A stretch of DNA of 64,000 bases from Rotaria socialis (lineage: Eukaryota; Rotifera; Eurotatoria; Philodinida; Philodinidae), in assembly GCA_905331475.1 (NCBI GenBank), contig CAJNYU010001862.1, forward strand, positions 53,894 to 117,893, given 5' to 3'. Both the position numbers and the translations under genes were made by a program. Under the pieces are notes generated by a model. That model worked only from the letters and a program-made list of their open reading frames with translations, was not told where the DNA came from and made no database searches. Every line of letters starts with the position of its first letter. Within the stretch, counting starts at the first letter, position 1. This document shows positions 25,965 through 38,433 of this stretch, in pieces.

Positions 25965-26446
25965 TACTGTACCAGTATCTAGTTTCGAAAACGGTAATGA
26001 TCTATGTTTATATATTCCCGAAAGATAAAGCCACAACGCCTACTCCTTATTGTCATTTGTTTCTTGAAATTTTTGACAGAAACTCTCGCCATTTACTCGT
26101 CTTATATTTTGCAATTTCAATTTTCACTTCTCTTGTTAACACCCGCAGTAGCACTCTTGTTTCTTCATTAATATTATATATTTGTCTCTCTCGATAGTAT
26201 TTATATCTAACTCGTTTAACTTCTTGTGGCTTCTGAATAAGATAAGGAGGTAAAGCTGGTCAAAATTTTTCTTTTCCTTTCCATTGTGTTAATCTGTTTT
26301 TTAAAGCAGCAAGAAAACGCAGATAATTCATATACCAATCATACGCTGTCATCCATCTAATCTGCTCTCTTTGCCAAAATTCTTGTAACAACGTGAGAAT
26401 GACTTCGCACGCCTTTCAATGCACATGGGGAAAAATACTGTTCTTA

Positions 26447-27070
26447 TCAAATATTAGTCTCCCAAGTTATCATTATTGGCCAGTGATCACTGGTGCCCAT
26501 CATTAGAGTCTCTCCCCTTGTTCCTCCTAAATTTGTAAATGTTAAATCAATGTTCCTATTCGAACATTTTGAAGAATGCGATAATGAGGGAATGTAGCAA
26601 AGATTGTTTTTTCCCACCCATTCTTTCAAAATTCTACCTCTTTTATCTGCTGACTTGCTACCCCATTATTTTACGGATGCATTGAAATCACCAGTTATGA
26701 TTGTATTTTTAGTGACATATGACTCTAATTCTTCTAAAACTCTTGTTTGGCCTGCTGGCCAGTAATTAGTAATTATTATATCTGTTTCAGAGAGGCCATC
26801 GACATCGACAGAATTATATTTTCAATATTTAAGTTGATTCTTGATCCTTTTAAATGTTTCCCCATAACTATACATACACTACCACTTTTATTAGTTTCAT
26901 GTTGATGAAAAATATTAAAACGGGGTATTTGAGATGTATTCCATAACTCTCCAACTTCCGTAAACACCCAATTGATGCTTCTGTTTTATAAACAATATCA
27001 ATCATTTCTAAACTTCTGGACTCCCACCCTTGTACGTTATAGCAGAGAATGTTCTAGGCATGAGATGCCT
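26447..27070 (-). pseudogene. LINE B endonuclease domain (broken)
   Basis: Segments read in more than one frame: LWNTSQIPRFNIFHQHETN, then ITGDFNAS followed by an in-frame stop near 26675, then GTSDHWPIMI near the end. The GDFNAS and SDHWP motifs are those of apurinic endonuclease domains that nick target DNA. Frameshifts and a stop make it non-functional as read. Confidence 0.75.
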
Positions 27071-28598
27071 AGTTCGACTTCGAATATAAATCGACATCTC
27101 AATAACTATTCACAATTCGAGAAAAAATGAGGAAAAATCACGACCATTTAAAAACCATCCCAAAGCAAAAGCAAAACATCATATAACTGGCAGTACATTT
27201 GCAATTTAGGAATAGATTTAGATTTTCTTTTTAAAAATTATAAAATTTATTAATTAGCTAAATCTTTAATGAGCTTTTCTAATGACGTATTAGGATACGT
27301 ATTTGATGTTTGGTTAGAATCAGAATATGGACATGAAAGTCGAGTGACAATATCTCTGCAATTTATCTTCCATTCGGTATGGGATAGATGTGCTGAGTTA
27401 CGATTTGTTGTTAATGTGAAAATGTACCTTTTTTCATATGTTAGCTGCATGGTATTAGTGCATTTCTTTATTGCGCTTTTCTAGCTTCGTGTTCTCAAAA
27501 AATCGCGTATGTATAGATATTTGTTGTTTGTAACCGCCGATGCTGTGCTCGTGATGTGTCGAGACCTTTTAAACCTGTGATATCACTAAGAGCTTCCAGT
27601 TCAATTCGTGGCCTGTTTTAGTACTATTTGTAAAAGTACCTCTATTTTTCGAGTTCTTTGCATATAGCATAGTCGAATTCCTGCAATCACCGTTGTTTAT
27701 TTGAAGATGGGCTAATTGTTACTGGTGTAAGTTTGAGAGAGGTTATATTCAGAGTTTCCTGTTTGGTATCGCACGTAATACTCAATTTTTTTCTTTATGT
27801 ATATTGCTATCTTATTCTGAAAGTTTGGTCTGCATCAAGTCGTAGTTAGGGAGTTTACAACCATTATAACGTAGAATAAGCATTGCGGTGTCTTCTTGTC
27901 GAAGGTGATTTATGTTGTTAGACGAGTACTTATGGAATGGATTTCTTGAAGTGCAGAGCACTGCAGCTAAGCTTGTCTGAAACAACTTGGACTGCGTAAA
28001 TGATGCAAATGTAAATTTCTTCATGATTAATATTTATCAATCGCCTAGGCATATAATGTTTGCTTATATATTCATATATCTCATACTTGAAACTTGAATT
28101 CAACGGAAACTTCAAGTTTCAAAATTAAACCTTCGAATTTCAAGTTTCACTAAATCCGATTTTGACCACGCTATATCTCAACAACAGCTAATTCCAGTGT
28201 GCTAAAATTTTCTATGGATTTATAAAATAGTAAGGTCTATACACTCAACAAATATCAGCTCCACCAATTTAACTCTAACGGCTTCATGAATCCCACCAAT
28301 AAGGGTGTGGGTGTCGAAGCCGATGCGAGAAAAGGCCGATACACTGGTTTACACATATACACACACGTCATGGCAAGTGTGGGTGCGAGAAAAGGCGGAC
28401 ACGCGGATCCACCTGCACAGGCACATTCCACACCCACGTCCTTCCTATGCGTTACATCGGAATAAAACAATAAATAATCCAATTTTATAATTTCCATAGA
28501 AAGAATATCTGTCGAAATGATTTATTCCGAAAATTAAAGCATTCAATTTGTGATGAAAATGAACGAAATAAAATAAATTCTAATCTTGTGAAGCATTA
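27071..28598. other. LINE-flanking region, no gene identified
   Basis: The minus-strand frames at 27250-27450 and 27812-28024 may be remnants of the LINE B ORF1 or 5' UTR, but no zinc knuckle or RNA-binding motif is visible. At 28303-28440 an approximately 75-bp segment (GTGTGGGTG, GCGAGAAAAGGC) occurs twice with mismatches and also as an inverted CACACCCAC. Confidence 0.4.
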
Positions 28599-28888
28599 CC
28601 CAGGTTGATCAAAACGGACTGGTTTACGGTCTGTTTATCGACGGTAAACGATGTCAAAACGGTATATTTACGGCAGTAAATAGGCAGTATTTGCCCGTAA
28701 TACCTGGCGCAGTAATGCGGCACCGTAAACGGGACTGAATTTTCATGGTTTACGGCTGTTTGTGCTCCATACTCTCATGATAATACGGTCTGTATTGCTG
28801 CGCCAGATATTACGGCAAACTTTCGCCCGTAAAATAGTCGTAAACTAACCGTCAACGGCCGTATACGGACCGTACTGTTCGACCTGGG
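28599..28888. mobile_element. TA-flanked foldback element, CCCAGG ends, 290 bp
   Basis: It begins CCCAGGTTGA and ends TCGACCTGGG, with TA directly outside each end (28597-28598, 28889-28890). The interior is full of TTTACGG/CCGTAAA words in both orientations, about a dozen in total, so the strand can fold on itself along its length. No coding potential. Confidence 0.8.
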
Positions 28889-29419
28889 TATGCAAACAGC
28901 CTGTTTATAGCAACTCCATGCAAACCAGGCAGAAAGGAAGCAATGACGAAATGAAATGAATTCACATATCAAGGTCATAAAATGTGCTCAAACTTTTAAT
29001 TCAAACAATCGAAAGTATACAGAATGGAGTTCACAATCGTCAAAATACACTTACGTCCACCGGCGACTACAAAACGAGGCTATGAAAACAATTCAATACA
29101 CAACCATACGAAAAGCATTGTCCATCATAATACAACGTCGGAACATAAAAACTCATATTACCACATATAGCAAAACACTTCAAACCACTAAAATTCAAAA
29201 CCAACAATCAGGTCTGATTTTCTTAAACTGTTGATCTAAATATAACACATCATTCAGCAGCAATATTTGAACCAGACGTAAAAGAAATCAAAAGCTTCCA
29301 TCCGAAAAAATTTAAATTTCACTAAAAATATTTATACACACTTTTCTAAAGTGTATATGAGAATTATAACTATTCGACAAGCCTAATTTACTACGATATC
29401 AACTTTCTCAGTACATTTG

Positions 29420-29745
29420 ACGTCGAAAATGTAAAGCTTCTAATTTATAAAAAGGAAATGTAAATCTACTCCTAAATTATAAATGAGAGCGACGTCAATT
29501 TATAAATTTTATAATTTATGAAAAGGAAATGTAAATCGATTCCTAAATTAGCAATGAGAACGAAGTCAATTTATAAATTTTACAGTTTATGAAAAGGAAA
29601 TGTAAATCGATTCCTAAATTAGCAATGAGAACGAAGTCAATTTATAAATTTTACAGTTTATGAAAAGGAAATGTAAATCGATTCCTAAATTAGAAATGAG
29701 AACGAAGTCAATTTATAAATTTTATAATTTATAAAAAGGAAATCT
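29420..29745. repeat. 71-bp minisatellite, about 4.5 copies
   Basis: The unit contains GTCAATTTATAAATTTTA and GGAAATGTAAATCGATTCC. Start-to-start spacing of the GAAGTCAATT mark is 71 bp at 29491, 29562, 29633 and 29704. The middle copies are almost identical, suggesting recent expansion. Confidence 0.9.
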
Positions 29746-30209
29746 TTTCCCGGCGATTACGTGGAAACATGAAAGTGGTTTTTTTTCATTTATATTTGCA
29801 GTCGAATTAGGCCACTACTCTTTTCAGGAGAATTCTTTTCCTAAATCAGGAGAAAAATCGGGAGGATTCTTTTTGACATTCAACAGTTATTCAATCATTT
29901 TTATCTGATAACTTCCGACTTTTCACTAATAGATGCATTAACCTCTTTTCCTATAATGGGATTGATGCTGAAAATTTTTCTTGTAGGCGGATTAAAATTG
30001 AAAATAGAATGCTGACTTCATAAAGTTTATTTAAATAGATAATTAAAACGTGTTCATTAGAATACATAGTAAACACTACTTAGCCAATCTACTCAGCAAT
30101 GCGTGACAGTTGTGCGACGTGACTACTTAAATCTAACAGTCGAATATATATTTCGAAAGATCTGGTTCATTTAAAAGATAATCATAGAGTTATGATCAAG
30201 CAAAACAGA

Positions 30210-30547
30210 CAGTGTTGCTAGATGCCCACATCTTGTGGAAAAATTCCAGATTTCGAAAGTTTTTCCAAATTTTAAAGCTTTTCTCGATTTTTTCTAGATT
30301 TCGAAAAACAAATTCCTGAATTTTTTGAATTTTCGAGGTTGACGTCAGGTAGCCTTCGTGAATGTGCACCTTTTTATTTAAACATATGTTGTAGATATGT
30401 ATAAAGAGTATCGTTGCTTCGAACCTGTTAGAGTAAAACGTACTTTAAATGAAAAAACGAACCCAAAAAACGTTTCCGCATTTTTGCAACATTTGAGAAA
30501 AGCTCCCCAAGTTTCAGAGCTTTCAAGTTCGACATTTGGCAACACTG
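30210..30547. mobile_element. Probable hAT-like MITE, 338 bp
   Basis: Ends CAGTGTTGCTAGATG and the complement of CATTTGGCAACACTG form a 15-bp imperfect inverted repeat. The interior has TTTCGAAA-type and TTTTCC repeats. No convincing target duplication (AAAACAGA versus AAAATGAA) was found. An open frame starting at 30397 runs out of the element and is not thought to be a gene. Confidence 0.55.
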
Positions 30548-30774
30548 AAAATGAATGTTTATTTGAATCTTCAACTCCGCTCCAACTAGATTATGACTCA
30601 TTTGATTTCAATTATCATTCCATATATAAGTTTAACGTTTCCACAGGTTTGTTCTTTTCTCTTGGAAATCGCTATAGGTTCAAAGCGAAGTTATTCGTCG
30701 CATTACAAAAATCAGGAGAAATCAGAAGAAAAGTTTCAAAATCAGGAGATCTCTGGTCAAAACAGGAGATTTAG

Positions 30775-31421
30775 TAATCCTGGTCAGGAATGGTGTAATA
30801 GTACAAAATGTATTTCCAATCGATATCCGACCTAATTTAAAAGTTGAATTATATTCATCCACGCCTTTAATAATAAATCGAAAATCATTTGTATTTCGTT
30901 GGAAGGGATATTGAATACGTCTGATATTTTCGACTGATTGCAGATTATCGTTTAATTTCTTCATTGACAAACTCGTCATCGTACTGAGAAGGTACATATC
31001 CAACCACAAGCGCAAAGGTATCCGGAGTAAATTTCGGCTTACTCACGGTGATGTTGATATTATTGACTTGTGGCGGCCATTTATCCGTCTTTATTAATGC
31101 TGCATACGACTCTTTGTTGTTAACTCCTAATTTTAATTTATTACCTGTATGGCCGACTATTGAAAACGATATCGAGATTCCTTGTTGATTGAAATGATCT
31201 TCGATTACCCGTGCTGCTGATATATCCGATGGCCTATTCTTCGAGTTGTCTGCTTTTTCGTATTGAATGAAAAAGCATGGAAGATTGCTTGAAATAGTAC
31301 GTTTTAACTGTTCAAAAGGAATTCGATGTTGCTGTTGTACTGATGCTTGTTGTCGAGGTTGATTCAATTGCAGATTATTGTTCATTTGGTGCACAAGGCT
31401 TGGAACCTTCGGTAAATTCAT
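30775..31421 (-). pseudogene. LINE ORF1 (RNA-binding, gag-like) remnant
   Basis: The frame from 31421 reads through VEDHF-like and WPPQVNNINITVSKPKF segments to VGYVPSQYDDEFVNEEIKR. A frameshift near 30950-31010 moves to a second frame with NLQSVENIRRIQYPF, EYNSTFKLGRISIGNTFC. Such RRM-like ORF1 modules bind LINE RNA. The zinc-knuckle part is missing because similarity stops at about 30780, so the element is 3'-truncated here. Confidence 0.65.
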
Positions 31422-31482
31422 TTCACGGGTCTTTTTAATTTATCGTTTGATAACACCCATTGTTGTTTTGATGGTTGTGCTC

Positions 31483-32953
31483 CTAGTGAAAGTACTCGTC
31501 CAGCGAGTACGACTGTGCAGCATGAGTACTCAGGTTGCTCGAATGAGTACTCGATGAGTTTTCTGTGTAGCAATACTCTTCGTGTACTATGACGAGTACT
31601 CCAATGAGTTTTCTCTCTGAGAATTACTCGTACACGAAAATACGAGTACTCGAGATAGTACTTATCGTCGTTTTTCCTAACGTATTCAGCAAAACATCTA
31701 TGCAGTAAGATGCATGAAAATAAAATAATATTGTGTAATTGAGAACAACTGTATAATGAACCGAAATTTTGGAAAAAAATCTTTAAACAAATTATCGATT
31801 TCATCCTCCATATTTTGTGGTGAGTCATTCATGTCCCGTAGTCAATTGGCTATTTAAAGAATAGAAAAACAAATCCATTTCATTTCAGCTATTCCCCTCT
31901 CGAGTGAGACTAAATATTTATTTGAAATTACAAAATTATTTGTTACATTTTAAAAGCTAAACTCAAAGATAAAATATCGTTTTAAATAAAAATTTAATTT
32001 TTTTAGGAAAACTAATGAAACAAGGCGAATGATAAATTTTTGCACAAAATTATAAATTTCAATATTCTGAAGATTCATCTATCATACAGAAGACAGTTCA
32101 TCGATTCTTTATTTGTTACTTAACGATAATAGTTTTCGATTTAAATTGTTCGTGTTGTTTGTAACGATATGCAGTGAATGTGTATTGTAATCGCGTATCT
32201 TAATTCGATCCATAATTTATTTCTCACTTGTGTTTATGATTGTGTTTACATATGTTGTAATGTTTTCAATAGAGATTTTTATTTAGTTTTTCTTGCATTC
32301 TGCTGATAAATGTTTTATCTCTATGTCCTAATTAAAAAGTATTTTAAGATAATAAAACAAATCGTTTCTGAAATTCTTATCATGCGCGTCACTGTTTGAC
32401 CTACGACAGCTCTCAGTTCTTGGAACCGATTCTTTTCAAAGAACTGTACCCAATACATAGTTCTTTTCGGGAACTGTTTCGACAGAACAGTTCTTCTCCG
32501 GGAACTGTTGCAGCCCTGCCCATATAGATGATCACGGTGCTGTTTTACACTGATCAGTTCCGATCAAAGAACTGTTCAGATAATTCGTTTCCGATCAAAG
32601 AACTTGTGAGGCAGTTCTGAAGATCGGAACTAATTGGAACTGTCGTAGGTCTAGTCACTGTTCTATCATCAGTTTTTAAATAAAATAAATTGAACGCATT
32701 AGAAAGATGGAGAACAAAACATAGATGTCTGGATATTTTACAAAAACCCACCAGAGTTCTGAGGAAATGAATGATGAGTACTCGCAAAACACACGAGTTT
32801 ACAGAGCGAGTACTCGATAGTTGTACTCAGATACTCAGATCTTAGCACGAGCACTGCTGATGAGTACTTAAACTCAAGAGTGCTCATGAGTTCTCGCTGT
32901 ATTTTCTAGTTTGAGTACTTTTTGAGTACTCGCTGGGTGAGTACATTCACTAG
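31483..32953. mobile_element. Foldback element with GAGTACTC arrays, 1.47 kb
   Basis: The left end CTAGTGAAAGTACTCGTCCA and the complement of the right end (CTAGTGAATGTACTCACCCA) form a terminal inverted repeat of about 28 bp. Both arms (31490-31670, 32770-32950) carry many GAGTACTCG words. The middle is AT-rich, non-coding and holds a second element at 32397-32653. The flanks on both sides can be read as LINE ORF1, so it probably landed in a LINE. Target duplication was not resolved. Confidence 0.75.
32397..32653. mobile_element. Nested MITE with GAACTGTTC words, about 257 bp
   Basis: The ends GACCTACGACAG and CTGTCGTAGGTC are perfect 12-bp inverted repeats. GTCACTGTT is duplicated at 32388-32396 and 32654-32662, an 8-9 bp target duplication. 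The interior alternates AGAACTGTTC and GATCGGAAC words in both directions. It sits inside the 31483-32953 element. Confidence 0.8.
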
Positions 32954-33239
32954 CGTCATTATCACTTGAATCTAAATTTCGTTTAGGCGCTTTTAGGAGT
33001 TGATGATTGAGTTGGAGCATTCAGGCGGTGAGGATGAGTATGATGAGTAAGAAGTTCATGAACACCAAACGCGACATTTGGATTTTGACGAAAGAAAGCG
33101 ATCATCTCTTTGCAGTTTATAGGCACCTGGTGTATCAAAAGCAGCAGCAGTTATTTGTTGATTAGTTTTTAGCAGTTCGCTAATAGATAAATTTAGCTTC
33201 AGATTTGACGATGAATCTTTTTTATCGTAACGACAATTA

Positions 33240-33867
33240 CCCCCATGTCGAATAGAACGGTCCGTAAACGACTAGAAACGGCGAAAAGCGGCAGTCGTTA
33301 CTATGGTCAGCGACGAAGTACCGGAAAACAATGTGATACGGCGAAAAACGATGGCCTTTTAGGTGACGGTTTCGGTGTTGGCGGAAGCGGCTACCTTCTA
33401 AGGTGAACGTTTTTTTACCGTTTTACATCTATTTTATTTGGAGATATAAATATGGATAACATATATAGCTACTTAGACGCTATCGTTCAACCTATTTTAT
33501 TTCATTTTCTTTTCTCATGCTTTTTTCTTTTTCTTTTTATTGTATATTATTCATTTCCTTTTATTTCTTTTTACTTTATTTTAGATTTTAGATTGTATTA
33601 GTGTTTTTAATCTTTTCCGATGACTTTTCGTTTTATTTCATGCTATTTTCTATGTTGACGTTTCTTTTGAAAATAAATATATAATAATTTTATTAAATTA
33701 GAATGTTTAAAAAGTATAAATGACCAGGATAACTCACATGTAAAACGGTGAAAAACGGCTAAAAGCGGCGGTCGTTTTTCATCGTTTAGGGCATTATTTA
33801 CGCCGTTTTTTAACCGTTTCTGCCAGTTTAATGCCATCTTTCAGACGGTCTGAATGATGGACCTGGG
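33240..33867. mobile_element. TA-type foldback element with AAACGGC words (copy 1)
   Basis: It starts after TA with CCCCCATGTCGA and ends ATGGACCTGGG. Arms contain GTAAACGACTAGAAACGG and its complement. The centre includes CATCTATTTTATTTGGAGATA and an AT-rich stretch that also occurs in the longer copy at 53321-55248, so the two are one family. No protein is encoded. Confidence 0.75.
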
Positions 33868-34730
33868 CCGTTAACTTCTCTCTTCATTCAACAAGATGAG
33901 GATGATGATGTCAGAGGAGAATGCAAGCAAGCGCTCGTGTGTCTACTCTTGAGAGAGGAAAGGATGAAAGGGATATTATAAATGAGTTCAATATATCTCA
34001 ATTAGATGCAAAGGAAAAGAGTAAAACTCATTAAGAGTCCTTTTAACTTTGAAGTTCATTCTAAAAAACTAAGGTAAATATATTTGTTGAATTCAGTTGA
34101 TGCATTAAACTTATTTAGAAAAAAAAGAAGGAATCTTTCAGAGTAAAGTACAAAAATTGAAAGAAAACAATTATTGAGTGAATAATAGCAACAACTAGAA
34201 TCATCGAGTTATTGATCGAACCAGAGATATGAAAAAATAGCATCTTAGACAGATCTTCCATGTTTTTTCAACAAAAATTATCATGAGTATGACATTTTTC
34301 GTTCAGCGTAGTTTTTATGAGTACAATAAATATGAAAAGGATATGCTAGATTCAAAGATTCTGCTTGAAAAAGTTTGTTTTACTCATTAAGATCTACGGA
34401 GCAGTAGGTTTTTGAAGAGTTTTATACATGCACGGAGATTGTAACATCATTTAGCTATGCCTATCAACCGAGCAATTGCAAAATCCTTTTTCATCATTAA
34501 ATATCAGGCCAAAATTCGAGCATTCGAATATTTTTTGAATGATTTTTAATATATGCACATAAAATTACGAAAATCATTATAGTTCGAAGATAGGAATGAA
34601 AAAATAAGATTTGCTGTAATTTCGATACTTCTTATCTTAAAAAGTCCATAAAATAAATATCCTCGGATTTTATGGTTTGATGATCAATACGCATGCCACA
34701 CGAGCACCTTTTATTGAACAACTTGCCCAA
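33868..34730. other. AT-rich spacer, nothing recognised
   Basis: No protein-like frame. A GAGGATGATGATG patch and short GAGAGA runs are the only structure seen. Confidence 0.4.
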
Positions 34731-37686
34731 GCGTGACGGAATCACGTTTTTTCATTTTGGATCTTGAATATCTCCACTTAATGATATTGGATGAAGCTGA
34801 AATTTTCAGAATATATTCAAGCTTCATTGCTCTACATACTCTGAAAGTTTCATAGGGTTCAAAAGTTTCATGACAATTTTATGATTAAAATATAGGTTCG
34901 TTATGGAATCACCAAAAATGGTCTTCGAGGTCGAGTCCCAGGTGAAGAACTGGAAAAGTTAGCTCAACTGAAGCTGCGAAGAAAAAAATTCAATGGGAAA
35001 GTTGTAGTAGAGATGTCATTCTATCTGAATAAAAAGAGAAAATTAAAAATATTTAAAACCACGACTTTGAAGAGTGGAAAAGGCTTCGTGACGGAATCAT
35101 TTTTTTAAAATGTTGATATTCAATGAAATTTTATTTCTTCCGAAACATAGATATAGTTTATGAAATAGAATATATAAGTAGTGTTTAGTATAAAACAATT
35201 TATAAAACCTGTGTTAAAAAATGCCTATCAGATAAAATAGTACTACAATTCTTATGGTACAGCGTAATGTACAAAAAAATTCAAAACTTAAATACATATT
35301 TGTCTTTACATGTTGCATATAGAGCACATTCAATAACATCTTTATTCAGGACATTTATATGATGTTGTTTTCGAATATTAGGTACACCAACGATATTTTG
35401 AAAATAGGTTTTGAGTAACGCTTCTGTTGTATCGAATTGTGCTTGTTGAACAAGAGCGACAAGAATTGTTTTTGTCTTGCGCCTGCAAATATTAACGAAT
35501 TCTTTCGCCGATGAACAACGAGCACCAGCCATCACACCCATCCAAACAAATCGTTTCAACGTACCATTTATTGAATCCACCACACCTTGCCATATGATGA
35601 CGAAAAGTAGCTCCAGCGTAAGTTGATATCGGATTTATCCATCATGTTTGTTAGATATTGAATGATATAACGATTCTTGAACTGACTGGCAGCACCATCC
35701 GAAAAAAGATAATTTGATCAACATCGGGCATGAGGGCAATTATTTCTTGGATCAAAATTTCTAAATAAGTGATAACAGTAAATTTATCGTGCTTTTTCAA
35801 ATTTGATACGAATCCAAACGAATAACCATCCCATCCACTACCACCCATCCAAATATAAGCCGTGAATATTGAAACTTGTTTCTTCGACCAGTGAGCAGAC
35901 TGTATTTGATCTTGATCTTGAAGCGTGTAACTTTCAGTATAGTCCACCTGGCAGACAACAGTTGTATCATCAGCATTTTCCTTGATATGATCAAAATAAC
36001 CACTTTGTTTTCGTTTGACAAAGACGTCCCATAAGTATTGGGGTGTCTTTCTCTGTAATTGTTTTACACATTGAATAACTGTTCCTTTAAACGAGATTAT
36101 TCGTGTTAGCTACAATAATCAAATGAAACGTTCATTCATACCTGAGAATTGTTTTTTTTACAACACGTCCACCAACAGTAGTCCATTGATACCAGCTCAT
36201 AACTTTCGCTTTGTTCATTATTTTTCGCATGATTTTGCGTCTAAAAATTGTTTTTACAACTATGACAGCACGACTTCATACAATGTTCATCATTTTTGTC
36301 ACATACCATTTTCAATGTATATTGACCCAAATTATTTTTAAGCCCATTTATTTCTTTTGAGAGAGCATTCAAAGGGAGATTAATGTTCTCATGTATGATA
36401 CATAAACACACCTGATGTGGTAAAGTATTTTGGTATAAAACGTATTTCGGTCGTAGTTTAGCAAATGTTGATCGACTGATTGATAAATCTAGTTATTTAA
36501 AAAAAGGAAGAAGTTAGATAGAAAATCTAATTTTTCTAAACTTCATCCGTTTGGTTTACCATTCTTTATTGAAGAAATTTTTATTATTCTACTTAAAAGC
36601 TGTCAAAACTGATTTAGATACGTGTCGTTCTTCTTACTTGAATTTTCTTCAAGAAACAGCTCATACACTTCACGAATGTTATACAATAAATGATGTTTTT
36701 AGTATTTGACTTTTACACCATTTTCTTTAATAGTTTTATGATCCCGCCTACCGGGTGCTTGCCAAGAAATGTAATCTTTAAAGATAAAATTGTTTAACTT
36801 TTGTCCGAGCTGACGCTGGTATTTTCGATTGAATTCGCATAGCTTTTGGTTTTGGTAATATGCCTAGATCTTGACTAATATGCTGTAAAACTTGCTTTTT
36901 CTGAGCCATAGTTTTAGATGACGCACGTAGAACGTTTTTGGTAGCTTATGAAAATGTTTGTTTTGTACGATATACAGAGCTAAATTTAAACAAGAAGATC
37001 AGTAAAAATCTGTCTTTCGATTACATTTACTTAGGCTGCATTCCATTTATGACTTTCGATTTTAATTTTTGCGATATTGCTCTTGAGCCTTTCGATGATT
37101 ATCGTGATATTTATCTTTTTGCGCTTCGTTCATCAACTCTAGATTTTTAGCCTTTTGTTCACGATCCTTTTGCTTGAATTAATTGTACCTATACTATATA
37201 GTGCTGTTTTAATTTATCACGATATCTCTTTCCTCGTTCAGCCGCTGTTAAAGCTATTTCGAGATAAAATTATCCCTCAAAACATATCAACAAGCGTTTC
37301 ATTACAAACACGGATGATACAACCGTCGAATCATATACATTCAGATCGTGAACGACATTCATTCATTAATTAATAAAGAAAATTAGAAACAGAACGATAA
37401 GTATATTGCGATGCGATTGGTGGATCTATTTCGACATTAGGAAAGAGTGTAAATAGAGTGATAATACAGTTGATATTTATCAACCACCACTATGTGAATG
37501 ATGATCTTTGAAAAACAACACTGAAATCACATCCAAATAATCGCAAAATGTGTTTTAGATCACACAATGAGATTCCTTAATACCCTCTATATACTCACAC
37601 ATGCATACAAAATGATAATATCTCAAAAACAAAACAGAAAAAATGCGTTAAAAAGATTTTATAATTGAAAGGTGATTCTGTCACGC
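34731..37686 (-). mobile_element. Decayed cut-and-paste-like DNA transposon, about 3 kb
   Basis: Terminal inverted repeats GCGTGACGGAATCAC (34731) and the complement of GTGATTCTGTCACGC (ending 37686) match at 14 of 15 positions. A further CGTGACGGAATCA copy lies subterminally at about 35089. One long broken frame fills the middle on the minus strand. The target-site duplication was not resolved, so superfamily assignment stays open. Confidence 0.65.
35281..36909 (-). pseudogene. Transposon-encoded protein, RNase H/DDE-like candidate (broken)
   Basis: Beginning about 36909 (MAQKKQVLQHISQ), the reading continues in pieces. A segment with TFAKLRPKYVLYQNTLPHQV is followed by MVCDKNDEHCMKSCCHSC and WYQWTTVGGRVVKKTI, then ENADDTTVVCQVDYTESYT and QSAHWSKKQVSIFTAYIWM. 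A one-base deletion near 35705 separates IIFF from SDGAASQFKNRYI, and the end resembles GKxxVDxINGTLKRFVW. Invertebrate transposons encode proteins with the same order of blocks, in which the D of VDYTE and of SDG could be catalytic acidic residues. That catalytic role is inference. Several frameshifts and stops make it inactive. Confidence 0.6.
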
Positions 37687-38024
37687 TCATTCAAGAGAAC
37701 CCGAGTGTTCATAAAAAAAATGAATCCGCTCATCTTATACAGAATAAGAAGACAGCATTAGAGCACCGATTTAAAAAATCAGAAACTAATTACGTGGGGA
37801 TCAAAATAAAGTATTGAAGAAATAGTAAAACTTACACCTGCTAGGATGAATAAAGAGTTCATTCAGTCTAGTTTGTCATGATATGATTGATTTTGGAAAA
37901 ATTAATCTCCTGACAGGAAAAATGACTATCATAAAAACGATGACATATTATCGTTTTCACTGATTATGTGTGTCATCCCTTGAAAACTACTATAATACCA
38001 GAAAGTTTATTTTTCATGTAATTA
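37687..38024. other. AT-rich spacer, nothing recognised
   Basis: No exon, repeat or element end recognised between the decayed transposon and the next foldback element. Confidence 0.4.
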
Positions 38025-38156
38025 CCCATGTCACCCCGTGCGTTTTGGTGCGTGTAGAAACGTCACGTACGTACGCGCACCGAGCGTTACGTTTCTACGC
38101 GCACCAAGTGCGCACAACGTTATGTGCGCGCACCAAAACGCACGGAGTGACATGGG
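38025..38156. mobile_element. TA-flanked foldback element, CCCATG ends, 132 bp
   Basis: Near-perfect hairpin: CCCATGTCACCCCGTGCGTT against AACGCACGGAGTGACATGGG, with TA directly outside both ends (38023-38024, 38157-38158). The interior repeats GCGCACC, ACGTACG and CGTTACG words. It is GC-rich, unlike its flanks. Confidence 0.85.
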
Positions 38157-38433
38157 TAGAATCGGATCCATGTCTCATTGTGAGTCTATAGTACATTTTT
38201 ATGGATTTTAAATCATATGAGATAATTCAAGTTGAATTATTCGACCAGTCATATTGGATTCATGAATAGTTACAATTAGTGGGGTGCTTGATTAGAAATT
38301 TTTTCCGTGATTGTGTCGTGATTGTAATTGGAAAAAAATTGTGTTTCTGATCGAAAATGAAACGTTTGATTCACGATTGTAATATATACATTGAGATTGA
38401 AAGTCTCAAATATTTATTTAAGAATATAACGTT

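Larger units (their letters stand above)
24090..27070 (-). mobile_element. Degenerate APE-type non-LTR retrotransposon (LINE B)
   Basis: On the minus strand the order is endonuclease, reverse transcriptase, C-terminal region, as in jockey/CR1-like LINEs. The element starts about 27065 with ILCYNVQGWES and ends past the stop at 24097. A mariner-type MITE at 25725-25964 interrupts the region between endonuclease and RT. Ends and target duplications were not found. The 3' boundary is approximate. Confidence 0.8.

Noticed and set aside
30397..30774. 125-residue plus-strand frame
   Set aside because: It begins within a MITE and ends antisense to LINE ORF1 flank; no domain and no promoter.
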